A stretch of DNA of 64,000 nt from Sisyra terminalis. Taxonomy: Eukaryota; Arthropoda; Insecta; Neuroptera; Sisyridae. The translations under genes were made by a program, and so were the position numbers. Shown piece by piece: positions 44,074 through 54,726 of this stretch. The notes below the pieces were generated by a model. That model was not told the origin of the DNA, did not search any database, and saw nothing but the letters and a program-made list of their open reading frames with translations. Within the stretch, counting starts at the first letter, position 1. The number at the start of each line of letters is the position of its first letter. The stretch is taken from assembly GCA_958496175.1 (NCBI GenBank), contig OY292278.1:10044001-10108000 (forward strand), read 5' to 3'.

Positions 44074-44512
44074 GGTAATTATTTCTATTTTTATTTATAA
44101 CTGTAATATACCAACAAAGTAACTGATTAATATTGTTTATGTATCATTACATAAAGTTGATGCTTATTTAATTTACACATAGATAAAATACACCAATTAT
44201 TTACCTAATAAATTCGTAAATCTCCAAATAGGCAGAAAATTCTTGCAATTTTGTAATATAATCTTTTCGCTTCACTTTAGTTTGACAGCACTAACAATGC
44301 GCAGAAACAATAGGAAGGCAATGCATGCTCTATCTATTAAATAAAAAGACTTTTTGGAAGTCTGAGTACTGAATAAACAATCTAGGAAATAGTTTACTTT
44401 TATCCTGAAAATATGACTATTTTTATGTGAAAATACGCGTGTTTTTTCTATCTTCCAGTTAAAATTTTATCTGGAAGATAAATATCACTATCTAGTTGTG
44501 AAAATACCGGGC

Positions 44513-45673
44513 CTTACACCCAATTGTGATTTTCTTATTTTATATTGATAAAGTCTAATAATACTTATTTATATTCATACTACAAGTGAATGGCTCATCA
44601 ACTCTTTAATAAGGAAAAAAGCTTTTAGAAACATCTTCAAAAAATTTAAACATTTATTTTTTTTGTATGTAATGAAAAAATAATTTCAATTTGCTTATTT
44701 TCAAAGAAAGGTTTATGTAAATTGAAAAGAAAGACTTTAAATTTTTAATCTCTTAAAAAAATACAAACGTAAATTTCGTTCTCAAAGAAATTTTTATCTC
44801 AAATAAATATACAGCGATACGATTCTTTGTTAAAAAAATAAACCAACAGTCTAATATTTTAATATGATCCTTCAAATCAAAGCACCTTTTTTGTCTACGT
44901 TTGATTTACTTATAAATTTATATCAAAATTATTCATTTTGTTTCCTTTTCTATGTCATTTGTCCTTCTTTGAAAGAAAAAATATTCTTTAAATTTATATA
45001 TTCTCATCGTTTTTCAATTCCTTTATTATCCGCTCTTTCTGCCATTGCTTTGATTTATATATTTATTATTATTATTATTATTTTGAATCTTTAATATTTT
45101 CATTATCTTTTGTGAAAACAACAAATCGTTGAAATTTTTTTTTGTGCGGCGTACTACACTTTCCTTTTCATCTTGTCTTAAATGTCTTGTTCGCATCTTT
45201 GATATCAATGTCAATTTTTTGTTACAAAAGATATAAATTTCATATTTCAAAAAACACCGATCAAATGTATTTTATTTTCCAATCAATTCTTGTAACATTT
45301 AATTGGCAAAAATTCTTCCAGCAGTAATTGATTATTTCCTTATCCTATCAGAATGTCAAAAAGAAAATTTTTAAGAAGATATTTTTCTATATCGAAAAAG
45401 CAAATAAATACCGATGATTTAAAAGTTAATTTACTGGCTAACATTTAAAAAAAAATTATGCAAATATCTATCTGTAGATTTTTAGTGTAGACTTTTAGAA
45501 GTCTAGGATAAAAAATTATTCTGTATATTTGTTGGAATTCAAATAAAAGGATTTGGTTTAATTTAAAGGTCTAAAGTTATAAATATAGACCATTATGCAA
45601 TGGTTTAACAACAAAGCCATTTACCAAGATTCAAATCAACATTAATAAAAAATAAAAATAAAATAAGACGACA
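44513..45673. other. No gene seen; short (ATT)n run
   Basis: T-rich spacer. An ATT microsatellite lies at about 45062-45083. The frames at 44864-45094, 45026-45250 and 45142-45327 are translations of T-rich or repeat DNA. Confidence 0.5.
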
Positions 45674-45925
45674 ATGGCAAAAGCATCGAAATCCATCAAT
45701 AAAACGCTACCTCAACTAACCAATCAGGTCAATTATGAGTTAGATAAGTACAGAATCGAACAATATCAATCATACATAGAAAAATTCAAATCTGGAGATA
45801 ATCAAATAGAAATTGTTCCAAAAGATCCACCAGTTTGGCCAATAGAGAATTTTTCTCAGGAACCACATTTAATTTTATACATTCCGGTTTTGTTTTACAT
45901 TGTAATTTGGCTGTCTACTAATGGC
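45674..45925 (+). CDS. Unrecognised coding-like fragment, cut by a foldback
   Basis: An ATG-initiated frame of 84 codons before the TTAA-ended element has protein-like wording: TLPQLTNQVNYELDKYRIEQ, then SYIEKFKSGDNQIEIVPKDP, then a hydrophobic end. Codon use is less AT-driven than in the chance frames nearby. It is fused by the insertion at 45926 to 28 codons of foldback arm, so the native 3' end is lost. I do not recognise a family. It may be part of a retroelement, since a Penelope-like 3' end follows 0.8 kb downstream. Confidence 0.3.
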
Positions 45926-46659
45926 TTAAGGGGTTATATACAGTTAGAAGGCCGAAAAAAAGCGAATGTTACAGAATTTTTTCAGAGAAAACTTTTAAAT
46001 TTATTGATCTAAAAACTTGAACACATATTATGGTATCTTTTAACTGTTTTTTAAGACTTAGTATTAGTAAAAATATTTATTTGGAAAGGAGCTACAGCTG
46101 ATTTCCGGGAGTTCCTCTCAAAAAAAAACGTTTTACGGTGACCACTATATATCTGAACTGGATCCTCTGTATTTAAAAAACCAAACAGATTTCGTTAAAG
46201 TAATGTTAAATCTAGTAATTAATCGAGGAAATAAGCAAAATAATTTTTTTTGACAAAATGGCGGTTTCTCAAAAAAAAAACGATTTTTGACCAAAATTTC
46301 GACCCTAAATTGTATATAAAAGAAATAATATTTATCGGTGATAAAAAATCTTCGATTAATTTCTAACAAATATATTTAAGAAGCTCGTGTTAAAATTTGA
46401 GACTAATCGGCTTAGAGTTTTGGAGTAATGATGGTCACCGACTTTGAAAACAGCATTTTGAGAAAAACGCGTTTAAAGTTGGAAAAGCACTTTACATAGG
46501 ATACATTTTTTTTCAAATTTGAATTTAACTTCAAAAATATTCACCGGAAAGATATGAAATTTTCTGAATGTATTCTTAAATGTATGTACATTAAAAAAAA
46601 TAAAAAAAAATAAAAAAAAATTGATTTTTTGAAAATGCTATCTGTATATAACCCCTTAA
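45926..46659. mobile_element. TTAA-ended foldback, TTATATACAGTTAG subtype, copy 2
   Basis: Left end TTAAGGGGTTATATACAGTT, right end TCTGTATATAACCCCTTAA. Similar over its length to 41590-42307 but inverted. Internal motifs on the opposite strand: GTTTTTCTC-type block at 46456-46480 and CAAAATGGCG at 46255-46264. It interrupts the coding-like fragment at 45674. Confidence 0.8.
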
Positions 46660-46736
46660 GAATTTTCATCATATTGTTGTTTGTTGAAAATAAGACATCA
46701 AAAGTATATAATTATAATAGATAATTCAACACAAAG

Positions 46737-47089
46737 CCATTACTAACGGATACATCAGTTCAATCGTAGACAAAATAATTTGGAAATTTACTAAAAAAAT
46801 ATGTTCTTCCAACTCCACCAAAAGAATACAAAAAATATATAAAATATAACTTTAATAATATATTTAGTTTTACAATCGCCAACTTCCAGAAAAAAAATAA
46901 CTTCAATATCGCATTTTCAACGAACAACAACATGATGAAAGTTCTTAAGCCATTGAAGAACAACCAAATTACAACGAAAAATAAAACCGGAATATATAAA
47001 ATTAAATGTGGTTCCTGTGAAAAATTTTACATTGGCCAAACTGGTAGATCTTTCGGAACAAGATATAAGGATCATATATACCTAAGAAT
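46737..47089 (+). pseudogene. Penelope-like element: RT end and GIY-YIG endonuclease start
   Basis: The plus strand reads TNGYISSIVDKIIWKF, then after a one-base frameshift a linker, FQKKNNFNIAFSTNNNMMKV, then TGIYKIKCGSC and FYIGQTGRSFGTRYKDH. The last part is the GIY-YIG endonuclease of Penelope-like elements, with the Gly-Ile-Tyr and Tyr-Ile-Gly signatures and the catalytic arginine-type TGRSF block. It is followed by an interruption; the protein resumes at about 47736. Most of the reverse transcriptase is missing upstream, where a TTAA-ended foldback ends at 46659. Confidence 0.85.
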
Positions 47090-47226
47090 CATTTCATTGG
47101 TTAAAATCTATAAAGTTTTAGTAAGAAGTTCACTGATTGGTCGAATTAAAGATTGAGTTTTGTATGGTGTGTTATGATTGGCCCATGCATTCTGCGCCAT
47201 GTTTTGTACAAAGTAGGCTTAGTATT

Positions 47227-47512
47227 TCTCGTTTAAAGTGACTTTTGAGTACAGAATATTTGGTACGATATTTCTTTCGATTTATAATTCATATATCGCA
47301 AAGAAAATGATTGCTATTTAAATAATTTTCCTATATTACTCTTAATTATAATTCGGAATTAATATTTTTCAATTTAAAATTTACTTTTGAGGATGAAGAT
47401 CGTTGATTTTGAAAGGGTTATTTTTCTTCGCACAATTAAGACCTTCGGTCTTAATAAAGATCCGTAAAGTGAGAACCATAAAAAAATTTTCTTCTCATAT
47501 TTTGGCAATTTA
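47227..47512. repeat. 290-bp dispersed repeat, copy 2
   Basis: Direct-orientation relative of 10132-10420, including the AGACC-TTC-GGTCT hairpin at about 47430. It is embedded in the Penelope-like ORF. Confidence 0.75.
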
Positions 47513-47554
47513 TTTTCTTATTCTAACTATGATCATTATCGCGATCAACAATTA

Positions 47555-47708
47555 TTGTTATTAAGCGAAATTTTGATTTTCGATTTGAAGTCTTTGAATG
47601 AAGTCCAATAACTCTCTTTCACTGTTCGCATTTATGATTGCATCGTCTACGAATTGAAGGTGGGAAAATCGCTTTCCACCAATTTTAATTCCTCTATTTT
47701 ACTCCTTC
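47555..47708 (-). pseudogene. RTE-like LINE RT fragment
   Basis: Minus-strand translation reads RGIKIGGKRFSHLQFVDDAI followed by NANSERELLDFIQRLQIENQ. FVDD is the catalytic block (usually FADD), and the flanking wording matches RTE-type LINEs. About 50 codons are open. It is an orphan fragment inserted in the Penelope-like element. Confidence 0.7.
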
Positions 47709-47735
47709 AAAGTGAGTTCCAGTATAATCTTTCAT

Positions 47736-47948
47736 ACAATAACTTCAAATTTTACAAAACACCTTTATGACGAAAATCATCAATTCTTAAATTTCGAAAA
47801 AAAAAATAAGCCATTACTTTGCAAGGAAGGATCACATAGGAACATTCTAGAAGAATATGAATTATACAAAGCCCATAAATTACATCCAAATAATATCCTT
47901 AACGACAAATTATATAAAACAGCCTATATGAAATTTGTTTACAACTGA
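47736..47948 (+). pseudogene. Penelope-like element: C terminus of GIY-YIG protein
   Basis: The frame from about 47736 reads TSNFTKHLYDENHQFLNF, then NILEEYELYKAHKLHPNNIL, then a short tail to a stop at 47946-47948. The xFxKHLxDxNHxF and LEEYExYKxHKLxPNNxLN blocks are the normal C-terminal part of insect Penelope-like proteins, so this is the continuation of 46737-47089. The stop is followed at once by the hammerhead and the 3' end, which supports the assignment. Confidence 0.85.
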
Positions 47949-47962
47949 AAAAAAAATCATTA

Positions 47963-48000
47963 CCTGATGATGACAGCCAAGAACTGTTGAAACGCGTCGT
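47963..48000 (+). ncRNA. Penelope-type hammerhead ribozyme motif
   Basis: CTGATGA core, then stem II ACAG/CTGT with a CCAAGAA loop, then GAAACGCGTC. The ACG/CGT stem III is self-complementary and would suit a dimeric hammerhead, with C17 as cleavage site. It lies 15 bp after the Penelope stop codon, where such ribozymes are known to occur. An extra base precedes stem II, as in the other copies here. Confidence 0.75.
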
Positions 48001-49847
48001 AATAAAGAAATTATAGAACATATATTATTATTCATTAATTTATAATGGTGACTTGGAAATAAATAAAATATTTATCAATGTTAAAATTTGAACTTGTGAT
48101 ATAATCATTAACCAAAAAAAAAAAAATAATAAAGTCAACCTCGTATTTTCTTCGAGCATTATTTATAAATATAATTAATTAAGTAAAATATAAATTTCAG
48201 TAACTTTAAAGTTAACTCAAATTATATTCCTAAGAATAAAAAACCCATTTGAGTAACAAACTTAGACTTTCAATTTCAAAAACGATCAAATAATTGATGG
48301 TATGAAATTATTTTTCAGGTGGAAAATGTAAAAGAAAATTTAAAGTAGAATTTTTAAAATTACATCAAATCTCTCATACGTTAATTTCAAATGTAAATGT
48401 GAATCTTTTAAGATGTTTCTTTTGACAAAAAAAAAAAAAAACATTAAAAAAATAAAAACACGACGAAAGCAAATCCTATCAAATTTTCTTATCCTTTTCA
48501 ACGGTTTTACATATTTATTTCGTTGCCAGTTAAATTTTCATTAAACCACCATCGCATACATACACATACTTCAAAGCTCAAAAGAGTATCGGTTCAAAAT
48601 AACATTATGCGCACTTTTTAAATTTAATTTAAATAAAATTGCAAGCCAACCAAATAGAATTAGACGACTCGTTTCAATCAAATATTCGTTCCATGGAAAT
48701 ATTTCGATCAAATAGCGCACTGTACCGAAAACTATTTAAATAAACTTTTTCTCACTGAAACTCTTCTAATAACATTACATTTTCTAATTGAAATGATTCC
48801 ACTTTTTTTTTTTTTTAATTAAAAAAATTACCGTCCGACTATATTTCATTGCGAATGCAATATTGAAATCAGCAAGTTGCGATGGATGAGTTTCTCTTAA
48901 CGGTGGTAGATTTGTTTTATTTGAAATTAAGCTTTACCGCAGACTTAATAACTTATTCATTGGTGCATATTTTTTTAATTAACAAAGCATTAATTACATT
49001 AGAATATGGCTTGTTCTAATTAACATAATATTTTTCTAGCGTCGTTTAAAATTTTCGCTATCTCTTATTCGAAAAAAAGTCAAGTTTCGACTACTAATTG
49101 GTTTTGAAGAGATCGCAAAAAATGGTTTGAATAAAATTTAAATAAAATCGCTCGTATTTCAAATCAAATCCCAAATATATTTTACTGAAATTGTTATGGG
49201 GTATATTTCTAGCAATATATTTCAGGCCTATATTTTTTCTATTTAAGTGTGTTGGGATGTCTTCAAATAATATTCGTACAGCGACACTTTTCGAATAAGA
49301 TTGTAAAATAATGGAAATCGATTGTTGGGAATAGGAGATATTTCCTGTTCCGAGTGTGTTGGTCGTAAAGATTTACGAAAAAGAACTGCTTGAGAAAAAT
49401 AATATTTTCTTTGTAATCTTTGAGTGTTTTCTTTTATATCTATTTTTTCTGAAGAAGCTCTTGATTTATTTTTTGAAAAAAAAAAACTTATTAAAATAAT
49501 TGAATATATGAAAAAGAATGGAAAAGTGAAAAATGAATTAAGGTTTTGTTATCTTGGTACCTAAACTCTTGTATAACTTATAAATAATGAACTTGTAAAC
49601 AATGTACAATTGTATAACTGGTAACTTGTAAACTTGGTACACAACTAACTTTTATCAAACTTACAAATTATGAGTATTAAGAAAGAGACGCCAATGGCCT
49701 ACAGCGACTTTAGAAAGATAGCCCTGATATTCCATGGGAATAAAATTCCATTTACTCATCACAAATGGAAAACTCAACCCTATACTCCATTCCTAAATAC
49801 CAGACTAAGAACAATGAAGTTTCATGCTTGAGAAAGGAACAGGAAAG
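48001..49847. other. No gene seen
   Basis: AT-rich spacer, partly moderately complex (48500-49400). A poly-T run lies near 48803. The first 60 bases are the Penelope-like 3' tail. Confidence 0.45.
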
Positions 49848-49890
49848 CAAATTTTCAATGTTCAGAAAATTATAGAAAAAGAAAAGAATT
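49848..49890. repeat. 43-bp direct repeat, left copy
   Basis: CAAATTTT, one variable base, then AATGTTCAGAAAATTATAG and an A/G-rich end. It is repeated at 51868-51910 with a single difference. The two copies bracket the LINE fragments at 50061-51876. Confidence 0.8.
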
Positions 49891-50060
49891 CACTACGAAA
49901 TATTTTTTCCCTGTTTTCCTGTATTTGCAATCTGTCCCTGGACAATGAGCAAATTTGATCTACGTCCACGCTCCATATTGACTCTATATTGAGTCAAATC
50001 GGTTCCTTGAACTTACTCCCTGTGAGGCAATTCCAGAAATTATTGTTCTCTCCGCTATTG

Positions 50061-50660
50061 TCAAGTAGGGCTGATCGCCAGATGATTGGCATGGTCTTCC
50101 AGTCTTTTTTGGTATTTTTGCCTAAATCTGGCGATCTCTTCTCTCACGGTGGCCACCTTCAGGTCTTTATGTATGTCGTGGTTAGTGATATACCATGGGG
50201 CGTTCGTAATGAGCCTGAGTGTCTTAGACTGAAAGCGCTGGATGATATCCACATTGGAGTTGCTAGTTGTTCCCCACAGTTCGATGTCGTAGGTCCAGAC
50301 TGGCTTCAGAATACTTACTTTGTATATCAGTAGTTTATTGTCCAGGGACAATTACGACCTCCAACCAATCAACCACTGCAGTTGACGGCATTTGGCTTTA
50401 AGCTGGTCTCTTTTGGCAGCTATATGTCTCCTCCACGTTAGGCTTCTGTCCAAGTGCATTCCGAGATACTTGACTTCTGTCGCCTGCGGCACCTGATAGT
50501 TGTTGAGAACAGGTATCTCGCCGAGTAGTGAATGTCACATGAACAGATTTGGCTTCATTGACTTTTATTTGCCATTTATTAAGCCATGGTTCCAGATCGT
50601 TGAGGGCCCTTTGCGATTTTTCGGTCGCAACCTGTGGGCATTGATCTGTCGCCATGATCG
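50061..50660 (-). pseudogene. Jockey-clade LINE fragment A: post-RT region to C terminus
   Basis: The minus strand from 50660 reads ATEKSQRALNDLEPWLNKWQ and IKVNEAKSVHVTFTTR (the segment just after the YADD block). Frame changes follow, then QVSRNALGQ-type remnants of the YLGxHLD block. Then LDNKLLIYKVSILKPVWTYD, IELWGTTSNSN, IIQRFQSKTLRLITNAPWYI and EEIARFRQKYQKRL. These are the characteristic C-terminal blocks of jockey ORF2. The 5' break is directly after the catalytic block. The 114-codon plus-strand frame over the same DNA is a shadow. Confidence 0.85.
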
Positions 50661-50903
50661 CAAACAAAATAAAAATAAAATAAAATTCATCGTTCTTATA
50701 ATATATATACAAATCCTTTTGTTTACAATTTGTTTACAATTTGTTTTTAATTTTAAGTGTGATATACCTTGCATAAACCATCCAAGCAGCGTCTGTAGAT
50801 CCTGATCTTGGATAGAGATTAGTATACGATCTTGTAGTAATTTATTTGAGTTGGGGAAAAATAGAGGGCAATTCTTAGAAAACCCCAAATATTGTTCCTA
50901 ATT
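50661..50903. other. Junction between two LINE fragments
   Basis: About 240 bp of AT-rich sequence, starting with an AAACAAAATAAAAATAAAA run that marks the 5' break of fragment A. The remainder could be the 3' untranslated region of fragment B. Confidence 0.5.
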
Positions 50904-51876
50904 TCAAGACCATATGTCTGATTCTTTTATGTTTGTTTTTCTGTATTTTTGGAATAGGTCATCGAGGGTGTAGTCACTGATACTTCTAATTATTTGGCTA
51001 GGGGCACTTTTAAAATTTCTGTAGAATTTCTGCGATAAAGCAAGAATATATAAGTCTAGCGGTAGTATCCTTAATTCCTCATGCATATCGTATACCTTGT
51101 ATTTGGCTGGCTAGTTTCCCAGCATTCTTAGTAATTTATTTTGGATCCTTTGTATTGTCAGATACTTGGTTTTGCTTACTGGACTCCAAACTGGACATGC
51201 ATATGTTAGTACTAATCTAAGCACTGTTTTATAAATTATTAATTTATTGTTGGTATACAGCCTTGATTGTCTATTTAGCAATGGATATAAGATGTTAGTT
51301 GGGGCCATTAATTTGTTTTTAGATAATTTGATGAGTTCAGCATAGTTGAGTCTGGAATCCAGTTGTATCCCCAAGGATCTAACTATTTTTGCCCATTCTA
51401 TATTTTTCCCATTTACTAATACCTTTTTATGCTTGATGGGTCTTCTTCTAGTGAATAGGATAGCTTCAGTTTTGTTATCATTGGCCTTTATTTTCCATTT
51501 TTCTAAAAAATATCATTATTCTTTTAAGGCCTTGGTTATTCTGTTGGCCACTGTATCAGCTCTCCAGGAGGATGCAAAAATTGCTGTATCGTCAGCATAT
51601 AGAGAAAGGAAAGTTTTGGGGTGTCCGCGAGATATCATTTATCTGTAGAATAAATAAAATAGGTCCCATAATAGACCCTTGAGGAACTCCAGCCTTAATT
51701 AATCTGCTATTTGACATTTCATTTTTGATTTGCATACAAAATTGGCGCTCTTTGAAATAGATCCATATTATCTTTATAATGTATCTTGGAAATTTCATTT
51801 TAATTAGTTTGTATATTAGCCCTTTATGCCATAGAGTATCAAAAGCTTTTTCTATGTTAAGTGGAGCCAAATTTTG
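50904..51876 (-). pseudogene. Jockey-clade LINE fragment B: RT to C terminus
   Basis: From 51870 down the minus strand reads NIEKAFDTLWHKGLIYKLIK, then LIKAGVPQGSIMGPILFILQ, then (frame change) YADDTAIFASSWRADTVANR, a KNGK..MITKLKL segment, MGIQLDSRLNYAELIKL, then NKLIIYKTVLRLVLTYACPV and LTIQRIQNKLLRMLGN. All blocks from the palm to the C-terminal region of jockey ORF2 appear in order, with at least two frameshifts. The 5' end is truncated inside the RT domain at about 51876, next to the right 43-bp repeat. It differs in sequence from fragment A, so it is a second family. Confidence 0.9.
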
Positions 51877-51910
51877 AATGTTCAGAAAATTATAGAAAAA
51901 GAAAAGAATT
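51868..51910. repeat. 43-bp direct repeat, right copy
   Basis: Matches 49848-49890 with one mismatch. If it is a target-site duplication, it is longer than usual for a LINE. Confidence 0.8.
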
Positions 51911-54159
51911 TATTATAAAAGTGTACTTTGCATTCGTAGACAACTCAAAGATTCATAGTCTCCCAAAAACAACTAACAACTACCAGAAACAGGGGTAACA
52001 CAGGATTGTATACTCCCATCTGTCCTCTGTAAGATGATTAACAGTAGGAGTTCCCAAACTGTTTCGGTTTTCGATGCCTTTAATGTATAAGAAATTTTTC
52101 ATGACTTCTTATATCAAATCTTAAGGCAAACCAATGCACAAAAATTCAACGTGCAACTATCCCATACACTTATTCATAGCAGGGATTTGGTGTTTTAACT
52201 TTCAGGTTTCCAAAAGCACTATTAAAGCACTCTTTCCAAGTTCTTTACTCCGGCGTAGCCTACATCAGGAGTCGGGGACTTTGATGATTTAAGAAACTAA
52301 ATTTGAGAAAAAAAAAGTAAGCCTAACTATTTTTTTTTTAAAATCGGTTCTTATTGCAAGATTTTACTTCAATTTTATTGAATTACTTTATCTGGAAATA
52401 AATTCCTGTAACATAGAAAAGAAATACCACTTTAGTTTCCGGAATAACGTTTTCCACCTTTTTTATGATGGGAGAAAAGTATAACTGCTGTCCATTTTTC
52501 TGGAGTTTTTCCTATTTGGGGAGTTCTTTGAGTTCTCAGAAATGAATTAATCTGTGAAAAAATAAACCAAATATTTATTAACGAAAAAAGAAAGTTTTGA
52601 ATTCTTTAACGCAATTTGATGTAGCAATACAAATTAAATACAATCTTTTACCGATGAAACCAATAAACACTTGGAAAAATCAAAGTCTTAAATGCAATAC
52701 GTTTCTTTTTACATCAAAAAAGAAAATTAAATCAACGTTTCACATGATTGCACGTTTAAATTATTCACTTCAATGAAAAAACCGACTCTAAAAATAATTG
52801 AAAAATATTCGATATTGATTAATACTTTCATAAAACGCGATTTGTCAATTTCATAAATAATTTCAAAGTCAAATATCAAACACATTTTTCCAATCAACCT
52901 CGCGCTTCCACTTTCGTGTTCGACACGTTAAATATCAATAAATTATTAATAGATTTATACAGTGAATATTTGTAATTTCCCCTTTTCTATATATAAATTA
53001 AATATTTGTATTAAACTTTCGTGAGACTTTCATCCTTTTCAAATGAACCAAGTATATTTTTGCCGTGGTAATGAAATATCTGTTATGTAAAGGTCGCAGG
53101 AATCCATCCTGGTTTGGGTGGGAAATACAGCCAGTTTTAGATCCCTGGTATTAGTGTTTTTTTTCCTCATATTCCAGCATTGTTTCAGTGGAAATTTTTA
53201 TCCTATAAAGAATTTTTATTATGATACGAAAATTACTTTGAACTTAGCATATGAATGCATATTAAATTCATTAAATTGAATTAAATGAACTGCTTTTCTA
53301 AACTCCCATACAAAAGAATAACAAACTAAGAATAATTGGTTTTATCAATATTTAAAACTATAAAATCCATTAAGTCTAATGGATTTTGAATTTGTTTACA
53401 TATAGACTAGCTTTATTCAATTAGTGATATAATATTAAATTATTATTTTTAAACTTATATTTTAAAAATGGAATATTTAGAGTAAATATTATGATATTCA
53501 TTGTTTTGGAATGTTTTGGTAGGTTTTACATACTCAAAATATATTTTTTTAAATAGGAAATTAAATTTAAAATTTTCCAGATATTGTACCAGAAAAATAA
53601 TAAGTAATTGATTTTTTTTTAGTTTTTTTTCAATCATTATACAACAAAAAATCAATACACATATTTAAAGGTTTGAGATCTAAAACTATTGATTGCAGGT
53701 TTATTTGTGTAATAACTAATTTTTTTTCATTCAGATAACATGTCGGTGAAATTACGCCGTTTAAAATGGAAATATTTTTAACTGGAAACGTAAAACATCA
53801 AATTGCCGGTTCCAAACTTCCTTCAAAGGAACAAGTTCAAGCAATTCTGTTCTATAATATTCGTGAAGTGAATTTAGGTTTAATGAATAGGCAAATCTAT
53901 TCGCGAATGCCTTATTCGTTGAGAAAAAATACATAAACTAAATTTTTACCTAACTATGTAAAAAAATTAACGACCATATACTAAACTTAAAGAAGTTTAT
54001 AAAAAAATAAAAAATTAATTCTTCTACAAATAAATTTGTATTCTGATTCTGAAATAATGGATTTATAAGGAAAATTTGCTCATCTCAGCTATTAGCACAG
54101 ATTCGATACTAATTAAACTTTAACTAGGAACAATTTCGTAATTCCAAAATTAGAGATAG
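51911..54159. other. No gene seen; possible hAT-type end at about 52030
   Basis: GTAGGAGTTCCCAAACTGTT and a following CGGTTTTCGATGCC resemble one end of a hAT MITE, but the partner end is not visible. The rest is AT-rich spacer. The minus-strand frame at 53455-53655 is low-complexity. Confidence 0.4.
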
Positions 54160-54625
54160 TATTAGATAGGCGTCAGTACAGTATGAGAAATTATGTGTTT
54201 ACTACTGAAGTGGCCATTGAGGCAGTGGGACTTAACAATGATGGATTTCTCATAAGTAATTCCTCCATTCAAAGAATTCGTAAGGAAAAGCAAAAAGAGC
54301 CCGAAAAGCTATAATAGTCGATTCCCAAAATGAGTATCTGATACTGTAACTGTCCATTTGGATGGAAACTTTTCCTGGCTTTAAATGTATGCAAATCAAA
54401 AGATGAACGTTAACTGATAGTTATTTCGTATGGTAATAAAGTACAACTTATCGTTGTACAAAAATTGTACAACTCTTCGGGAAGAAGAACAGGCAGTTTG
54501 GAACGCCATTATTGACTGGAATCTTGAAAATAAAGTGCAAATTCTTTGTTGTGATACTACTGCTTCATATTTAGGCTATATTAATGGGACTTCAATGCTT
54601 CGTAAGCAAAAACTAAGTAATTGAA
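54160..54625 (+). pseudogene. Relic of an insect orphan transposon-type protein
   Basis: A short frame (54183-54314) reads EVAIEAVGLNNDGFLISNSS and IQRIRKEKQKE. Frame changes follow, then TVTVHLDGN, a VISYGNKVQLIVVQKL-like stretch, and finally EEEQAVWNAIIDWNLENKVQ, CCDTTASYLG and NGTSMLRKQKLS. I recall this order (LTVHWDGK, PVIVSG, GTGxAQAxAVxxxLxDW, CFDTTxSNTGxxxGxxxLLEQKL) from multi-copy, probably transposon-derived insect proteins without an agreed family name. It is clearly broken. The assignment rests on memory, and I make no claim about enzymatic activity. Confidence 0.45.
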
Positions 54626-54726
54626 TGTTCCTTTTTAGTTGTTGCCATCATATCTAAGAATTAGTATTAAAAAGCAAATTGGTTACGTTTACTCTGAGGA
54701 AGAACTCTTGCGGACCCATTAAAATA

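Larger units (their letters stand above)
42313..44512. mobile_element. PIF/Harbinger element, internally deleted
   Basis: The TIRs are GGCCCGGTATTTTCAC (left, from 42313) and GTGAAAATACCGGGCC (right, to 44512), flanked on both sides by TTA. This is the 3-bp TWA-type duplication of the PIF/Harbinger superfamily. It holds remnants of both usual genes, convergently arranged: a Myb/SANT-like protein on plus and a transposase on minus. It also holds a 274-bp hammerhead-type insertion at 42969-43242 and a long degenerate ATT/TTG-type triplet repeat at 43280-43390. Confidence 0.85.
47090..47735. other. Composite insertion inside the Penelope-like ORF
   Basis: About 650 bp separate the two halves of the GIY-YIG protein. 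They comprise about 135 bp of unassigned sequence, the 290-bp repeat (47227-47512) and a minus-strand RTE-like RT piece (about 47555-47708). Confidence 0.7.

Noticed and set aside
49989..50333. 114-codon plus-strand frame
   Set aside because: Shadow of jockey LINE fragment A on the minus strand.
52030..52290. hAT MITE starting GTAGGAGTTCCCAAACTG
   Set aside because: One end looks right, but I find no matching right TIR or 8-bp duplication.
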